A DNA stretch of 64,000 nt from NCBI GenBank assembly GCA_019022495.1, contig JAFEKR010000002.1, forward strand, positions 1,984,001 to 2,048,000. The letters run 5' to 3'. The notes under the pieces are model-generated. The model was not told where the DNA came from. It made no database searches and worked only from the letters and a program-made list of their open reading frames with translations. The translations under genes and the position numbers were made by a program. Each line of letters opens with the position of its first letter. The first letter of the stretch is position 1. The DNA is from Epichloe hybrida. Lineage: Eukaryota > Ascomycota > Sordariomycetes > Hypocreales > Clavicipitaceae. Shown one piece after another: positions 46,952-58,156 of the stretch.

Positions 46952-49900
46952 AATTAATCTCTCTTAACCTTTTTAAGGATATAAACTATTAGCTAGATTA
47001 TTATATAGCTAATACTCTAAAGATCTATAAGAAACACACTAGTACCTTATAATAATAAAGCTATAGATAATTAGGAAGATAAAGAACCCCTATAATCTAA
47101 AACTATAGATAATAGGGTGTAATAAACGCTACTTAATCCTAATTTAGGTAAAGGTATAGACAATATAACTAAAGAAAAAAGGGCATTATAGTAATACTAT
47201 AAGGTTATATAAGCTAAGCTATATTACCTTTAAAGGAGATAAGAGGTCTTATAAATAAAGGCATAAATTAAAGAGCTTAAGGTAAATCTAGGATTAGCTA
47301 GACCTTAAACTAAACCTATAATTACCCCTTAATCTAGACCTATAATTACCCCTTAAATATTAGCTATAATTTTACCTATAGTTTATAGTAATATAGTAGT
47401 AATTATATAGTAAGGTAATCTTATTAAAATATAGATAAAAATGCTTATATATAAAGGGGAAATGTATAAAAGCCTATAGAATTTCTTAGTAAACTTAGAA
47501 ATATTATTTAAATTAGATTACTATACCTTTAAGAATAATATAACTAAGGTAGTGTATATAAGCAGCTACTTAGCTAGTAATATAAAGTAATAGTAAATAT
47601 ATTATATAGCTATAAATAGGTATATAGATTATTTATTAATTACCTAGGTAAATTTCCTAGAATAGTTAAAAACTAGAATAATAGATATAGGTATAAAATA
47701 CTTAGAAGTAATAAGGTTACTACTAAATCTTAGGTAGAAAAATAACTAATTATTTTAATCCTTTATATAAGCCTAGGATAAGGTAAAAGCTAAGTTACCT
47801 AAAGAAATCCTTATATATCTAAGAATTATAATCTTTCTAAATAGCTTAAATAATACTATAAGGAAGTAAATAATTAGTTAAGAGATCCTAATAACCTAGA
47901 GCTAACTATAAGGCTAGGGTAAGAAAGCAAAGGTTATAATAGGTTTAGGCTAAAATAATAAAAAAGGTTAGGACTCTAAGAGAAAGAGGTAATACTCTTA
48001 TTTTATATTACCTATAAATAAGGTATAATAATAAAGTAAAGACTAAGGGAAAAGATTATCCCTAGTATACTATAAATATAGAAAGCCTAGGTATACTATA
48101 CTAACTTATTAGGCACTAGATTATTTTACTTATAAAAGTACTAAGTATATAACTAAGAAGCATAAAGAAAGTAGTAATAAAGCTATATCTCCTAATATAA
48201 TACTAGTTTAATTAGCATAGATATAGAAATATAATCTTACTATAAAATACCCTATAGATAATAGAATAAGAATATAAGTATTTCTATAATAAGATAACTA
48301 GTGGTTAGCTATATAAGCGCTATTTAATATAAGCGTATAGTCTTTAATAATTTATCTAAAATTATTATTAAAAAAGGATTAGGAGAATATAATCTAATTA
48401 GATAGAATATTAAAGAGTATAAGTAAAAAAGTGATTTTATATTAAGGAATTCTAAAAAAATTAGTTAAGATAAAAGATAGTATAGGATTTATAAAGGTTT
48501 ACTAAGTTAGTTACTTTATTACTAATATAGGTAAAGGGATAATTCTAGGTATAGACTAGATTAAAGAGTATTTACCTATAATTATATATTAGGAGTATAA
48601 ATACTAGAGATATCTAGTAATAATAGAATATCTCTCTTTTACTTATAGTAAGTAGTAAGTATATAAAGAGAAAAAAATAGTAGTAGTTACTTTATTATTA
48701 GGAGTAATAAAGATTAAGCTAAGTATTTCTAGAAAATAAAAATTAAAAAGGAAAAGGAAAAGGCTAATTAAAGGACTTAGTAGTAATAGATATATAAATA
48801 AATAGTAAAGTAACTATATAAATCCTTAAGTATGCTTATTTATAGTAAAAAAGCAAAGGTATTATAGTTATACTAATTTTAGAAAACATAAGTAATAAAG
48901 AAGCTATATTAAATTAGGATAAAAGCACTAAGTGCCTTATACTAATAATCCTAGAAGAATATAAGGAGTTTATAAATGTTTTTTCTAAAGAGTTAGTAAG
49001 TAAGCTTCCTAAACTAGGAGGTTATACTTATATAATTAAATTAGAAGAGAGGAAAACACTACCTTAGGGGCTTATATATAATTTAGCTAAAAGGGAGCTA
49101 GAGGTTCTTAAAGAGTACCTTATAAGTGCGTAGCTTAAAGGGTAAATTAGAAGATTAGTTAGCCTAGCTAAAGCCCTAATTTTATTTATTCTAAAGAAAG
49201 GAGGGAAATTAAGTCTTTATATAAATTATAGGGGCTTAAATAAGATTATAATTAAGAATAAGGCCCCTTTACCCTTTATTACTAAAATTCTTAATTAATT
49301 AGTAAGTATAGTTATTTTTATAGTCCTAGATTTAAAAGATATGTATTACTAGCTATGTATTTACTTAGGTAATAAGTAAAAAACAGTATTTTATTATTAA
49401 TATAGCCACTTTAAATATCTAGTAATGCTATTTAGACTAGTTAATATACTAGTGACTTTTTAGGAGTATATTAATAATACTCTTAAAGGACTTATTAATA
49501 AGACCTATATTATCTATCTAGATAATATGCTAATATATAGTAATAGGGTTAAAGATTATATAAAGTATATTAAATAAGTTTTATATAGGTTTAAAGAGAT
49601 AAGTCTTTTTATTAACCTTAAGAAGTGTTAATTTTTAGTTAAGGAAGTTAAAATTTTAGGCTTTAAGATATTAGAGAAAGGTATTATAATAGACTTAGTA
49701 AGAGTTAAAGTAATTATAACCTAGCTAATACTACATAGTGTTTTTAATATTTAGTTATTTCTTAGTTTTACTAGATTTTACTACTATTTTATTAAATAGT
49801 ATAGTAAAGTTATTATTCTATTAATAGATTGCCTTAGAGGGAATTAACTAGTAATATTTAAACTAAAACCCTATAAGATAGTAATGTTTAGAGAGCTTTA

Positions 49901-51282
49901 ATAAAGATTTTAGGAAGCGCTAATTTTAGTGTATTTTAACTCACTTATATATCTTAGAGTGGAGATAGATATATCTAGATATGTAATTAGGGCTATACTT
50001 ATAATATTAGTGCTAGGTTACTAGTACCTAGTTATATTTATATTAAGAAAGATAACTAATACTAAATTATAATATTTAATACCTAATAGCGAATTATTAG
50101 CTATCTAAGAGGCTTTTTATATATAGAGACACTATCTTGCTTATTTAGCTTATATAATTAAAGTTATTATAGATTATTTAAACTATAAGTACCTTACTAT
50201 AAAGCCTAAGCTTACTAGTAAGTAAGTAACTATGCTTAATAAGCTTTATCCTTTTGATTTTAAGATTATATATTATATAAGGAAATTAAATCTTACTAAC
50301 TTACTTTTAAGAAAACTAGATTTTATAAGTAAGGTAAGGAAAGAGAAAGTAGTAATTATATAACTTCTTGCCTTTTTATTTAAATTTATAAATACTAAGA
50401 GATAAGAATACTATAGTGATATTATTAATGCCATAGGCTCCATAAAAACATTACTTAATGTAACTAATAGTTAGTTATAATAACGCTATAATAATATTAC
50501 TAATATCTAGGGTTTTAAAAAATCATAACTTAACTATATTCCTAAAGAACCTAATAATCTAAATAACCTTAGAAGAGTTATATTAGTAAGGTTATTTAAT
50601 ACTTTTTATACTTTTATTAATAAGCAATAAGCTAGCTATAGTAATACTATTAGTACCTAGCGTATGCATTATTTATTGCTTAATTATTTTAATTTTCCTA
50701 TTAGACTAGCTATTTCTAATAGGAATAGACTAGTATAGGTTATTACTAGTAAGTAGTAAGGGTACCCCTTAAAAACATTACTTATCTATATCCTTATAAG
50801 ACTAAAAGCATTTATTAAACTAATTACTTATAGAGATATTATAGCTAGGATTTAATTTATTTAGAGAACCTCTTTTAAGTTTAACTTTAACTTTCTAGAA
50901 AAGAGCTTAGAATTAAAACCCTTAATTTAAGTCTTATTATATAAAGCATAGTAAGGTAATAACTTTACTATAGCTTAATTAAAGTTACTTAAAAGTAGTA
51001 ATTTAGCTATATCCTAGATATAGTTAATTAGACCCTCTAAGCTATTAATATTTAAGAATTATATTTTTATTTCTCTAGGTATAAGGAAAGAAATTTTATT
51101 ACTAACTTATAATAACCTTATTACTAGGCACTAAGAAGTAAGTAAAACTCTTTATTAGATTATAAACTAATATTATTAGCTAATAATAAAGAAAGATATA
51201 AAGGTATATGTTAGCACTTATGTAAATTATTAGACTTTAAAACTAAGGCATTATAAACCATATAGTAAGTTAGCTATATTAC
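46682..51282 (+). mobile_element. Ty3/Gypsy retrotransposon, RIP-inactivated, broken in integrase by a Copia insertion
   Basis: The 5' LTR is followed by about 2 kb of gag-like RIP sequence, then pol on the plus strand with in-frame TAA/TAG stops. Reverse transcriptase is recognisable at about 49090-49800: LSLYINYRGLNKI, PLPFITKIL, YSHFKYLVMLF, and the active-site box at 49515-49526 reading Y-L-D-N instead of Y-L-D-D (GAT to AAT). RNase H lies at about 49890-50330. The integrase zinc-binding region at about 51060-51270 reads PLGIRKEILLLTYNNL and onwards. The sequence stops at 51282, where a Copia LTR begins; the rest of integrase and the 3' LTR must lie beyond the window. No intact frame remains, so the copy cannot be autonomous. 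Confidence 0.88.
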
Positions 51283-51724
51283 TGTTAAAAATAAGACCTA
51301 TTTTTAGCCCTTTCTAGTTAAAGGACCTTTCTATTACTAGCTTGCATTGCAAGCCTGACAGCTGCACTGCAGCTGTCAACGGTCGCGAAGGTGGCCGTCA
51401 ATGGCTACGTCGCAGCTGTCAACAGCTGCGACCGACCGTGTGGATGACTAATCCAAATCAATTATTAATTGTGGATTATTCAATTGCGTTGTGGCTACAA
51501 GCGTAGCCACAACCGCAGCGCCACTAGTAATTAGGTAAGCTAGGGTGACGTAAGTAGGTTACCCTATAGCTATCTTTGACAGCGATTTTCTCTTTAACTA
51601 GAGGTTATACAAAAGTCTTACATATAGCAAATTAAAGCTAGAAGACAGGGCTTTCATTTTATGTAGGAATATTTTTTAGACTAAAATTTAGTGCATACGG
51701 GTTGCTAGTTTGTATGGTGGTGAG
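51283..51724 (+). repeat. Copia 5' LTR, left part, little affected by RIP
   Basis: Starts TGTTAAAAATAAG. Much richer in GC and CpA than the matching 3' LTR start at 63787, which differs from it mainly by C-to-T and G-to-A changes plus a 21-bp internal deletion. Continues at 56043-56410 after removal of copy B. Confidence 0.8.
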
Positions 51725-52833
51725 CAGAGTATTGTTTGTAGTGTAGTTAGTGTAGTTTTTAGGAAAATCTTGTATTTATAGTGTAGTTTTTTTTTTCTTG
51801 TAGTTAATATATTGTAGGTTTTTTTTTTATAGTTAGTGTAATGTAGTTTTTTTTTTTGTAGTGTAGTGTATTGTAGTTTTTTTTTGCTTGTAGTGTAGTG
51901 TAGTTAGTGTAGTTACTAACTACACTAACTACAAAAACTACAAATTAGTGTTAGTAAAAAAAAAAAGTGAGTCTTTTTATTATATAATGTTATTATAAGG
52001 ATTAAAAGAAAGCTAGTTATATAGAAGCTTTTATTATTACCTATTTTACTTAATTAGTTATAGAATTTATAATATTTACCTTTTTTTAAGGATTTTACTA
52101 TAACTAGGGTTATTTATAATATTATACCTTTTTAATAATACTATTATACTTATTACTTTATTTTACTAATATAACTTTAAGAAAAATTAACTTATTCTTT
52201 TATTTACTATTACTACTAATTATTTACTATTTCTATAATTTATTATTATTATTTTAATTAAAAATACCTTAAACTAATATAATATAATTAGTTAATAAAT
52301 CTAAATAAATAATAAGAAGTTAATAAAGTATATACTTAGTATTAATATATTACTAGTTATATAATAAGAACTTTAAAAAAGCTTAAACTATTTATTTATT
52401 ATTTAAACTAATTAAATATTACTTTAAGCTTTATAATTCTAAAGCTTTAAGAAGTTATATATAGTAACTTTATATATCTTATTATAATAATATATAAAGA
52501 AAGAATATAATAAACTAATATTTATAATTTATTAATAGATAACTAATAGTATTATTTTAATTACCCTATATAGCTTAATTAAGCTATAAAAAATAAGTTT
52601 AACTTATTTTTAAAAATAATACTAGGACTTAGTTTTATATAATATACTATACTTATTATAAAAGGTAGTTAAAGTACTAGGACTAGCTATATAATTAGCT
52701 ATTTAGTAAAAAGAATATATATATACTTATTATAAAAGCTTTAATAACCTTAATTACTATTATTTTACTTTTATTATTATTTTAAAAAAATATAAAAGAG
52801 AAAACATTTTTATAATATTAATATTTTTAAAAA

Positions 52834-55182
52834 TGTTAGTTACACCAAGGAACGTTGCACTAGTGCGAAGGGGTTGAATTCAATGAAGTTAATGATAATA
52901 GCTAATAACTAAGAGAGAGAAAAAAAGGGAGAAGGAGAGAAATCTAGCTAGAAGAGAAAGTAAGCAAAAAGGGGGAAAAGTAAGGCTATAGTGCAAAGCC
53001 ACTGCGAGCGGTGTAGGGTCACTCGCAATGCAGCTAATTACATTGCGTGCATCCCTTTAGTAGACTCACACTTTAGCCACGGCTAGAATAACTATTGTCC
53101 AGAGGAAGCAATACTAGTAGTCTCTCTTTTCTTTATGGCTAAAGGAGCCTAAAAACGCAATAAAAATCGGATTAAAGGAAAGTGTACACAAGTGGATCCC
53201 TTAATGGGAATCCACGGTTCTTATTAGCCATCGTAGCCTTGGTTATTCTAATTAACCTAGTTATTACAATCTGTACCTACATGCCCATTATGTTAATCCT
53301 CCCCTCCGCCTGACCTCATAGGTTAAATCAATCTGCAGGTTTAAAAGGGGCTTAAAAACGCGATAAAATCAAAATAAACATAAGTGAATACCGATAATAG
53401 ATGCAAGCCTCTTATTAGCTCGGTTATTAGTTCTTCTGGTTAGTTAGTCTCGTTATCTAGCCTTTAACCTAAACCACAGCTTCGCTTAAGTTAATGAAGG
53501 TCTTAAGGGTGAGAGTCTTGTGCCTTAACGAGAGTCTTAAGGGTAAAGGTCTTAAGGATAAAGAGCTCAAGGGTCTTATGCCTCCTTAATGCCAATAGTC
53601 TAAATTAACCGTAATAGCTAGCGGGAACAAGCTTACATAAGTACGTGACATACGCATCCGCAATATGTGCGTACGCAATAGACCTCGCGATGTATTATTC
53701 CCCTTGTGGCTTTCTATCTTATAGCATTGTTTAATATCACATGTGGGCATTAGGTCTATGGGCATTAGGTCTTAACGATCTTTACGTGGTTACCCTTAAT
53801 AATCCTTAGGTTTAGATGCTTATTATTAACCCTTAAGGTCTTAATAATCCTTACGTTTAGCGGCTTATTAGATCTCTTTCTCTACAGAGAATGCTTTAAT
53901 TAGCATCCCCTTAGTAATAATCTCTTTAATTAAAGCTTTAGTTAAAGCGTTAGTCACAACCTCTCCAATTATAACATTAGCCACAATCCCTTAAATTAAC
54001 GCCTTAGCCACGATCTCTTTAATTAACGCTTTAGCTTAGTCCTTAGAGTCTTTAGGGTCTTTAGTCTTAGGCCACGGCAATCTTGTCTCTTCTTAAATTA
54101 CTTGTTATAAGGTAGCTATAGTTAAAGGAGCTTAGGGAATATAAATGCCACTATCTTATAGGGAGCTTTAGAGCTCTTATATAATTTCACTAGAGGCCTA
54201 TCTAAAGGTATCCCTTAACTAACCTTTAAAGTTCTCTTTAAATGCTTCCTAAAGGTTATTATCTCTCTAACCTTAACGTTTACTAAGGTTAATAAATCCT
54301 ATAATATAGTTATTAAGCTTAGGCTATGTAGTAGTCTTAGGATCTAGCTTAGCGGATTCTTTCTAATCTCTTATGAGTGCATAGGAAAGGGGTTGTAATT
54401 GCCTTAGTAATTTATCCTTTAATGGTCTTGCTTAGGGCATTATATATAGAGGTACGAAGACCGTCACGGTTAATTATAATAAGGGAAAAAGAGAGTGAGG
54501 GCAAAGGGGGGGGTTATCTCTGTAAATACATATTAAAAGGAATAGAGGGTTATAGGTCTATTAGCTAGCTTAGCTAAGGGTTGTTTTTAACGTTAGGTTT
54601 AAATGAAATGCCTTACGGCAATAGATTTGGTTATTTAGTTAGTTTTCTTATAATAGATAATAAGATTAATAATTAACTAAATATCCTAAAGGCCTAAGAG
54701 TTAATAGATTAATCTCTTAGAAGTTTAACAAGCCTATTGCTAGGATTCTAGTCTATCTTCCTTTAGCACACTTTATAGTTATACCTCTCTACCGCAATAA
54801 CTGTTAATTTAGCATAACAAGGGGTAGTGGCTATAGTATCTACAAAAATATCTTTTCTTATAATACCTAACTTATCTATGGTTATAGTTAACCACTAATT
54901 AGTGTTAGTTACACTAAGGAATATTACACTAGTGCGAAGGGGTTAAATTCAATGAAGTTAATAATAATAGCTAATAACTAAGAGAGAGAAGAAAAGGGAG
55001 AAGGAGAGGAATCTAGCTAGAAAAGAAGGTAAGCAAAAAGGGGGAAAAGTGAGGCTATAGTGCAGAGCCACTGTAAGTAGTGTAGGGTCGCCTGCAATGC
55101 AGCTAATCGTATCGCGTGCATCCCTTTGGTGAACCCACACTTTGGCCACGGCTAGAATAACTATCGTCCAGAGGAAGCAACA
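52834..55182 (-). mobile_element. Non-autonomous LTR retrotransposon (2349 bp, 280-bp LTRs), inserted in copy B
   Basis: Two direct LTRs of 280 bp, 52834-53113 and 54903-55182, begin TGTTAGTTACAC and end CAATA/CAACA. The insertion is flanked by AAAAA at 52829-52833 and 55183-55187, and removing it restores the copy A sequence. The LTR matches the one at 12738-13010, attached there to a minus-strand Copia RNase H end, so the polarity is minus and the family is Copia. The 1.79-kb interior has no coding match: it holds repeated TCTTAAGGGT motifs (53490-53580) and units of about 30 bp ending TTAATTAACGCTTTAG (53900-54040). It is therefore a TRIM/LARD-like derivative that needs proteins from a relative. 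Confidence 0.8.
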
Positions 55183-55316
55183 AAAAACCTTAAAATATAA
55201 AGTTATTAAAAACTATAGCTTTTACTATAGTAATTTACTTATAATTACTAGTATTTATATTTAAGTTATTTATTTATTATTTATTTTTTATTAAACTTTA
55301 ACACTAATAATATTAT

Positions 55317-55432
55317 AAGTAATCTTAGTAATCTTAGTAATCTTAGTAATCTTAGTAATCTTAGTAATCTTAGTAATCTTAGTAATCTTAGTAATCTTAG
55401 TAATCTTAGTAATCTTAGTAATCTTAGTAATA
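55317..55432. repeat. 9-bp minisatellite, unit CTTAGTAAT, about 12 copies
   Basis: Inside hAT-like copy B, followed by a looser array of ATAAGCTATT units (55455-55560). The same 9-bp array occurs inverted in copy C (61799-61935). Confidence 0.85.
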
Positions 55433-56042
55433 CTAGTAATATTAGTAATATTAGTATTATAAGCTATTATAAGCTATTATAAGCTATTATAAGCTATAAT
55501 AAGATATAATAAGCTATTATAAGCTATAATAAGATATAATAAGCTACTTATATTAAGTTTACTAGTAGTTTTTTTAAAATAAGTAATAATAATAATTTAT
55601 AGAAGTATAAAATAATTTATAGAAATAGTAAATAATATAATAAGAAGGTTTTTCTTTAAGTTATATTAGGGAAATAAAGTATTAAGTTAAATAGTATTAT
55701 TAAAAAAGTATAATATTATATATAACCTTACTTAGTTATAGTAAAATTACTAAAATAATATAATATTATAAATTCTATAATTAATTAAATAAAATAGGTA
55801 ATAATAAAAGCTTTTATATAACTAGCATTCTTTTAATCCTTATAATACTAATAACTAATAAAAAGTCTAATACTATATTTGTAGTGTTTGTAGTTAGTGT
55901 AGTTTAGGAAAAAAAATTTGTAGTGTAATGTATTATAGTTTTTTTTTCCTTATAGTGTAGTGTAGTTTATAGTGTAGTTACTATACTACACTACAAATAC
56001 TACACTACACTACACGTTTTAGTGCAATACTCTGGTAGTAAG

Positions 56043-56410
56043 TCGATTTTTTGGATTTTATATACAAATGAATTTTGCGGAAAATAAAAAGTGGCCCGTA
56101 AGACCTCTTTGGCGGTCCGGATCCACCGATATAGTCAGTGGGTATATAAGAGGAAGAAGATCTTTTCAATCTAGCTAGATAGCTAGGCCTCTTAATCTAA
56201 CAGCCGCATTGCCTGTATAACGTCACTAAAATCAATTCTATTAGTATATAAGATATTGTAAAAGTCATCTAGATTGAATTCTATTAGTTAATAACTGCCA
56301 AAACCTTCCGTTGTGTTACGTTAAATAAATTTAACGTGGTGGTTTTACTAGTCCCTAACTGTAAAGCTACACTTGTATAGCTGTTGCTAGCTAGTAACTA
56401 GCTCCCTACA
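56043..56410 (+). repeat. Copia 5' LTR, right part
   Basis: Continuation of the LTR after the copy B target duplication, ending CTCCCTACA directly before the primer-binding region. The combined LTR is about 810 bp. Confidence 0.7.
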
Positions 56411-56418
56411 TTTCAATA

Positions 56419-56429
56419 GGTTATGAGCC
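56419..56429 (+). promoter_or_regulatory. Copia primer-binding site for a half-molecule of initiator tRNA-Met
   Basis: GGTTATGAGCC, 8 nt after the LTR end, is complementary to the anticodon arm GGCTCATAACC of initiator tRNA-Met. Ty1/copia-group elements such as Drosophila copia are primed by such a cleaved tRNA half. It remains intact despite surrounding RIP. Confidence 0.75.
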
Positions 56430-56474
56430 TAGCCTATCACTATAAAATTCTTTCTAGTGCACTTTACGTATAGT

Positions 56475-56670
56475 TATAGAAGACTTCCCTTCTATAAAAC
56501 AGGAAGCGCATAAGCGATATAGAAGCTTTCCCTTCTATAAAAAGGAAGTTCAGCGAGAATAGAAGCTTTTCCCTTTTATAAAAAGGAAATTCAGCGCGGA
56601 TAGAAGCTTTTCCCTTCTATAAAAAGGAATTTCAGTATAAATAGAAGACTTCCCTTCTATAAAATTAGAA
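56475..56670 (+). repeat. Tandem leader repeats of the Copia element, about 39 bp x 5
   Basis: Five units share TAGAAG, then CCCTTCTATAAAA and GGAA, ending just before the gag ATG at 56672. Each unit can form a small hairpin (TTTCC paired with GGAAA). Role unknown; a packaging or translation-control element is possible. Confidence 0.75.
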
Positions 56671-57865
56671 GATGGTTACTAATTAACAAGGTTAGGGACC
56701 TCCAGTCCCTAATCTTAGTGCGCAAGAGATTCTAAATAACTAGCTAAAAGAGCAAGTTATTAAATAACAAAATGCTATCAATCTAGTAATACAGAAGCTA
56801 GAGTCCTTGACTTTAGCTATTAATAATAGACTTATAGAGGGTGTAGAAGCTACTAAGCCTGCTAGTTAGTAGTAAGTTTAGCAGCCTATTTAAGAAAAGG
56901 CACCTGAATCTAGCTTTGTATAAGCTGCCTTTAATAATTTAATTATTAAGGAATTTAATAAGAGGGTTTATAGCTTCCCTAAGACTGCTAAGCTTAAAGG
57001 AGCTAAAAATTTCGATTAATGGAAACAAGCCCTAGCTATCTAATTTAGAGCTTTAGGCATGCCTAATTTTCTAGATAATCCGGATATTTCTAGGGTGCTA
57101 GGGGACGCTAACTAAGCTATTATCCTTATGTTACTAAGGGATAGTTATACAGAAGGCCCCTAAGCCGCTATAACTTAGCAAAAATCACCTAAAGAAGCCT
57201 ATAAGTTACTTATTAGGTAATATTCACATAGCGTTAAAATCTAGAGGGGGTCCCTATATTCTGAATTTCATAACCTGAATTTTTATGGATTTAAGGGGAC
57301 TTTAGAAGCCTTTAATGCAGTCTTTAATAATCTACTAGCTAGATTATTAATTTTAGGGGTCCTAATTAATCCTATAGATCAGGTTAATTAATATCTTTAA
57401 TCCCTAAAATTAACCTTCCCTTAGTAGGCTAAGAGGCAATGATTTAGCATGCGTACGAATAGGGCTATAGGGGTCCCCCTAGAAGCCCTAAATCTTGAAT
57501 TTCTAATGGCAGACCTTCTAGCTAAACAGAGGGATAAGTTATCTACGGTGGCCAAAGCCCTGAATTATAGGGCTAAAGACCTAGAAAAGGGTGCTAAAGA
57601 TAAGGAAAAGGCCCCTAAAGGTTAGAAGAAGAAAAAAGAAGGCTCTAAAGAAAATAAGGGCTTTTCTAATTCTAATAAGAAGAAAAAGAAGCAAAAGGGT
57701 TAAAAATTAGATAAAAAGGATACTAAAGAACTTATAGAGGGTTCTTTTATACTAGGAAATTACAACCTTTCTAATAGAGCACTTAATCTGTATAAGAAAC
57801 CTAGCAATTACAAGACTAGTTATAAGAGCTCTAGCGATAGTAGCTCTAATTCTAGCTCTAGTGAT

Positions 57866-58156
57866 TTGGATAATAAAAAACAAGAAATTAATACCTTAAA
57901 TGGTTTTAATTATTACAGTAAAGATATGAAAAAGGCCCTATTATATAATACAGGTTTAACTATATATATAGTTAATTCTAGGGAGGTCTTTAGGGATTAT
58001 ACCCCTTATAAGAAGGGGGAATCTAACCCTATTATAACTAGTAGTGGCCCTATTTATCCTAAGGGTCATGGTAGTGCTGTTTTTGAGGTCTTATATCAAA
58101 AGAAACCTAATAAATATAGGACCTTAGTGCTAAAGGATACTCTATATTTTCCTTAG
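57866..58156 (+). pseudogene. Longest surviving frame of the Copia gag-pol (protease region)
   Basis: A 96-codon open stretch including NTGLTIYIVNSREVFRDYTP and SGPIYPKGHGSAVFEVLY, which sits where the Copia aspartic protease and the linker to pre-integrase belong. The catalytic D-S/T-G appears as N-T-G, a G-to-A type change. It is a fragment of the transposon, not a host gene, and has stops on both sides. Confidence 0.7.

Larger units (their letters stand above)
51725..56034 (+). mobile_element. hAT-like CAGAGTATTG element, copy B, containing a nested LTR element
   Basis: Starts CAGAGTATTG and ends CAATACTCTG: perfect 10-bp terminal inverted repeats. The flanking 8-mers are GTGGTGAG (51717-51724) and GTAGTAAG (56035-56042), differing only by two TpG-to-TpA changes, so an 8-bp target duplication is well supported. 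The element proper is 51725-52833 plus 55183-56034 (about 1.96 kb); the middle is a later LTR-element insertion. The subterminal palindrome is at about 51905-51937 and a 9-bp minisatellite at 55317-55432. No transposase frame. The 8-bp duplication and CAGRG-type terminus fit the hAT superfamily. Confidence 0.8.

Noticed and set aside
54377..54568. 63-codon ORF inside the nested LTR element
   Set aside because: No similarity to gag, pol or any known family; the length is expected by chance.
57866..58156. 96-codon ORF as an independent host gene
   Set aside because: Its sequence and position match the Copia protease region, with stops on both sides.
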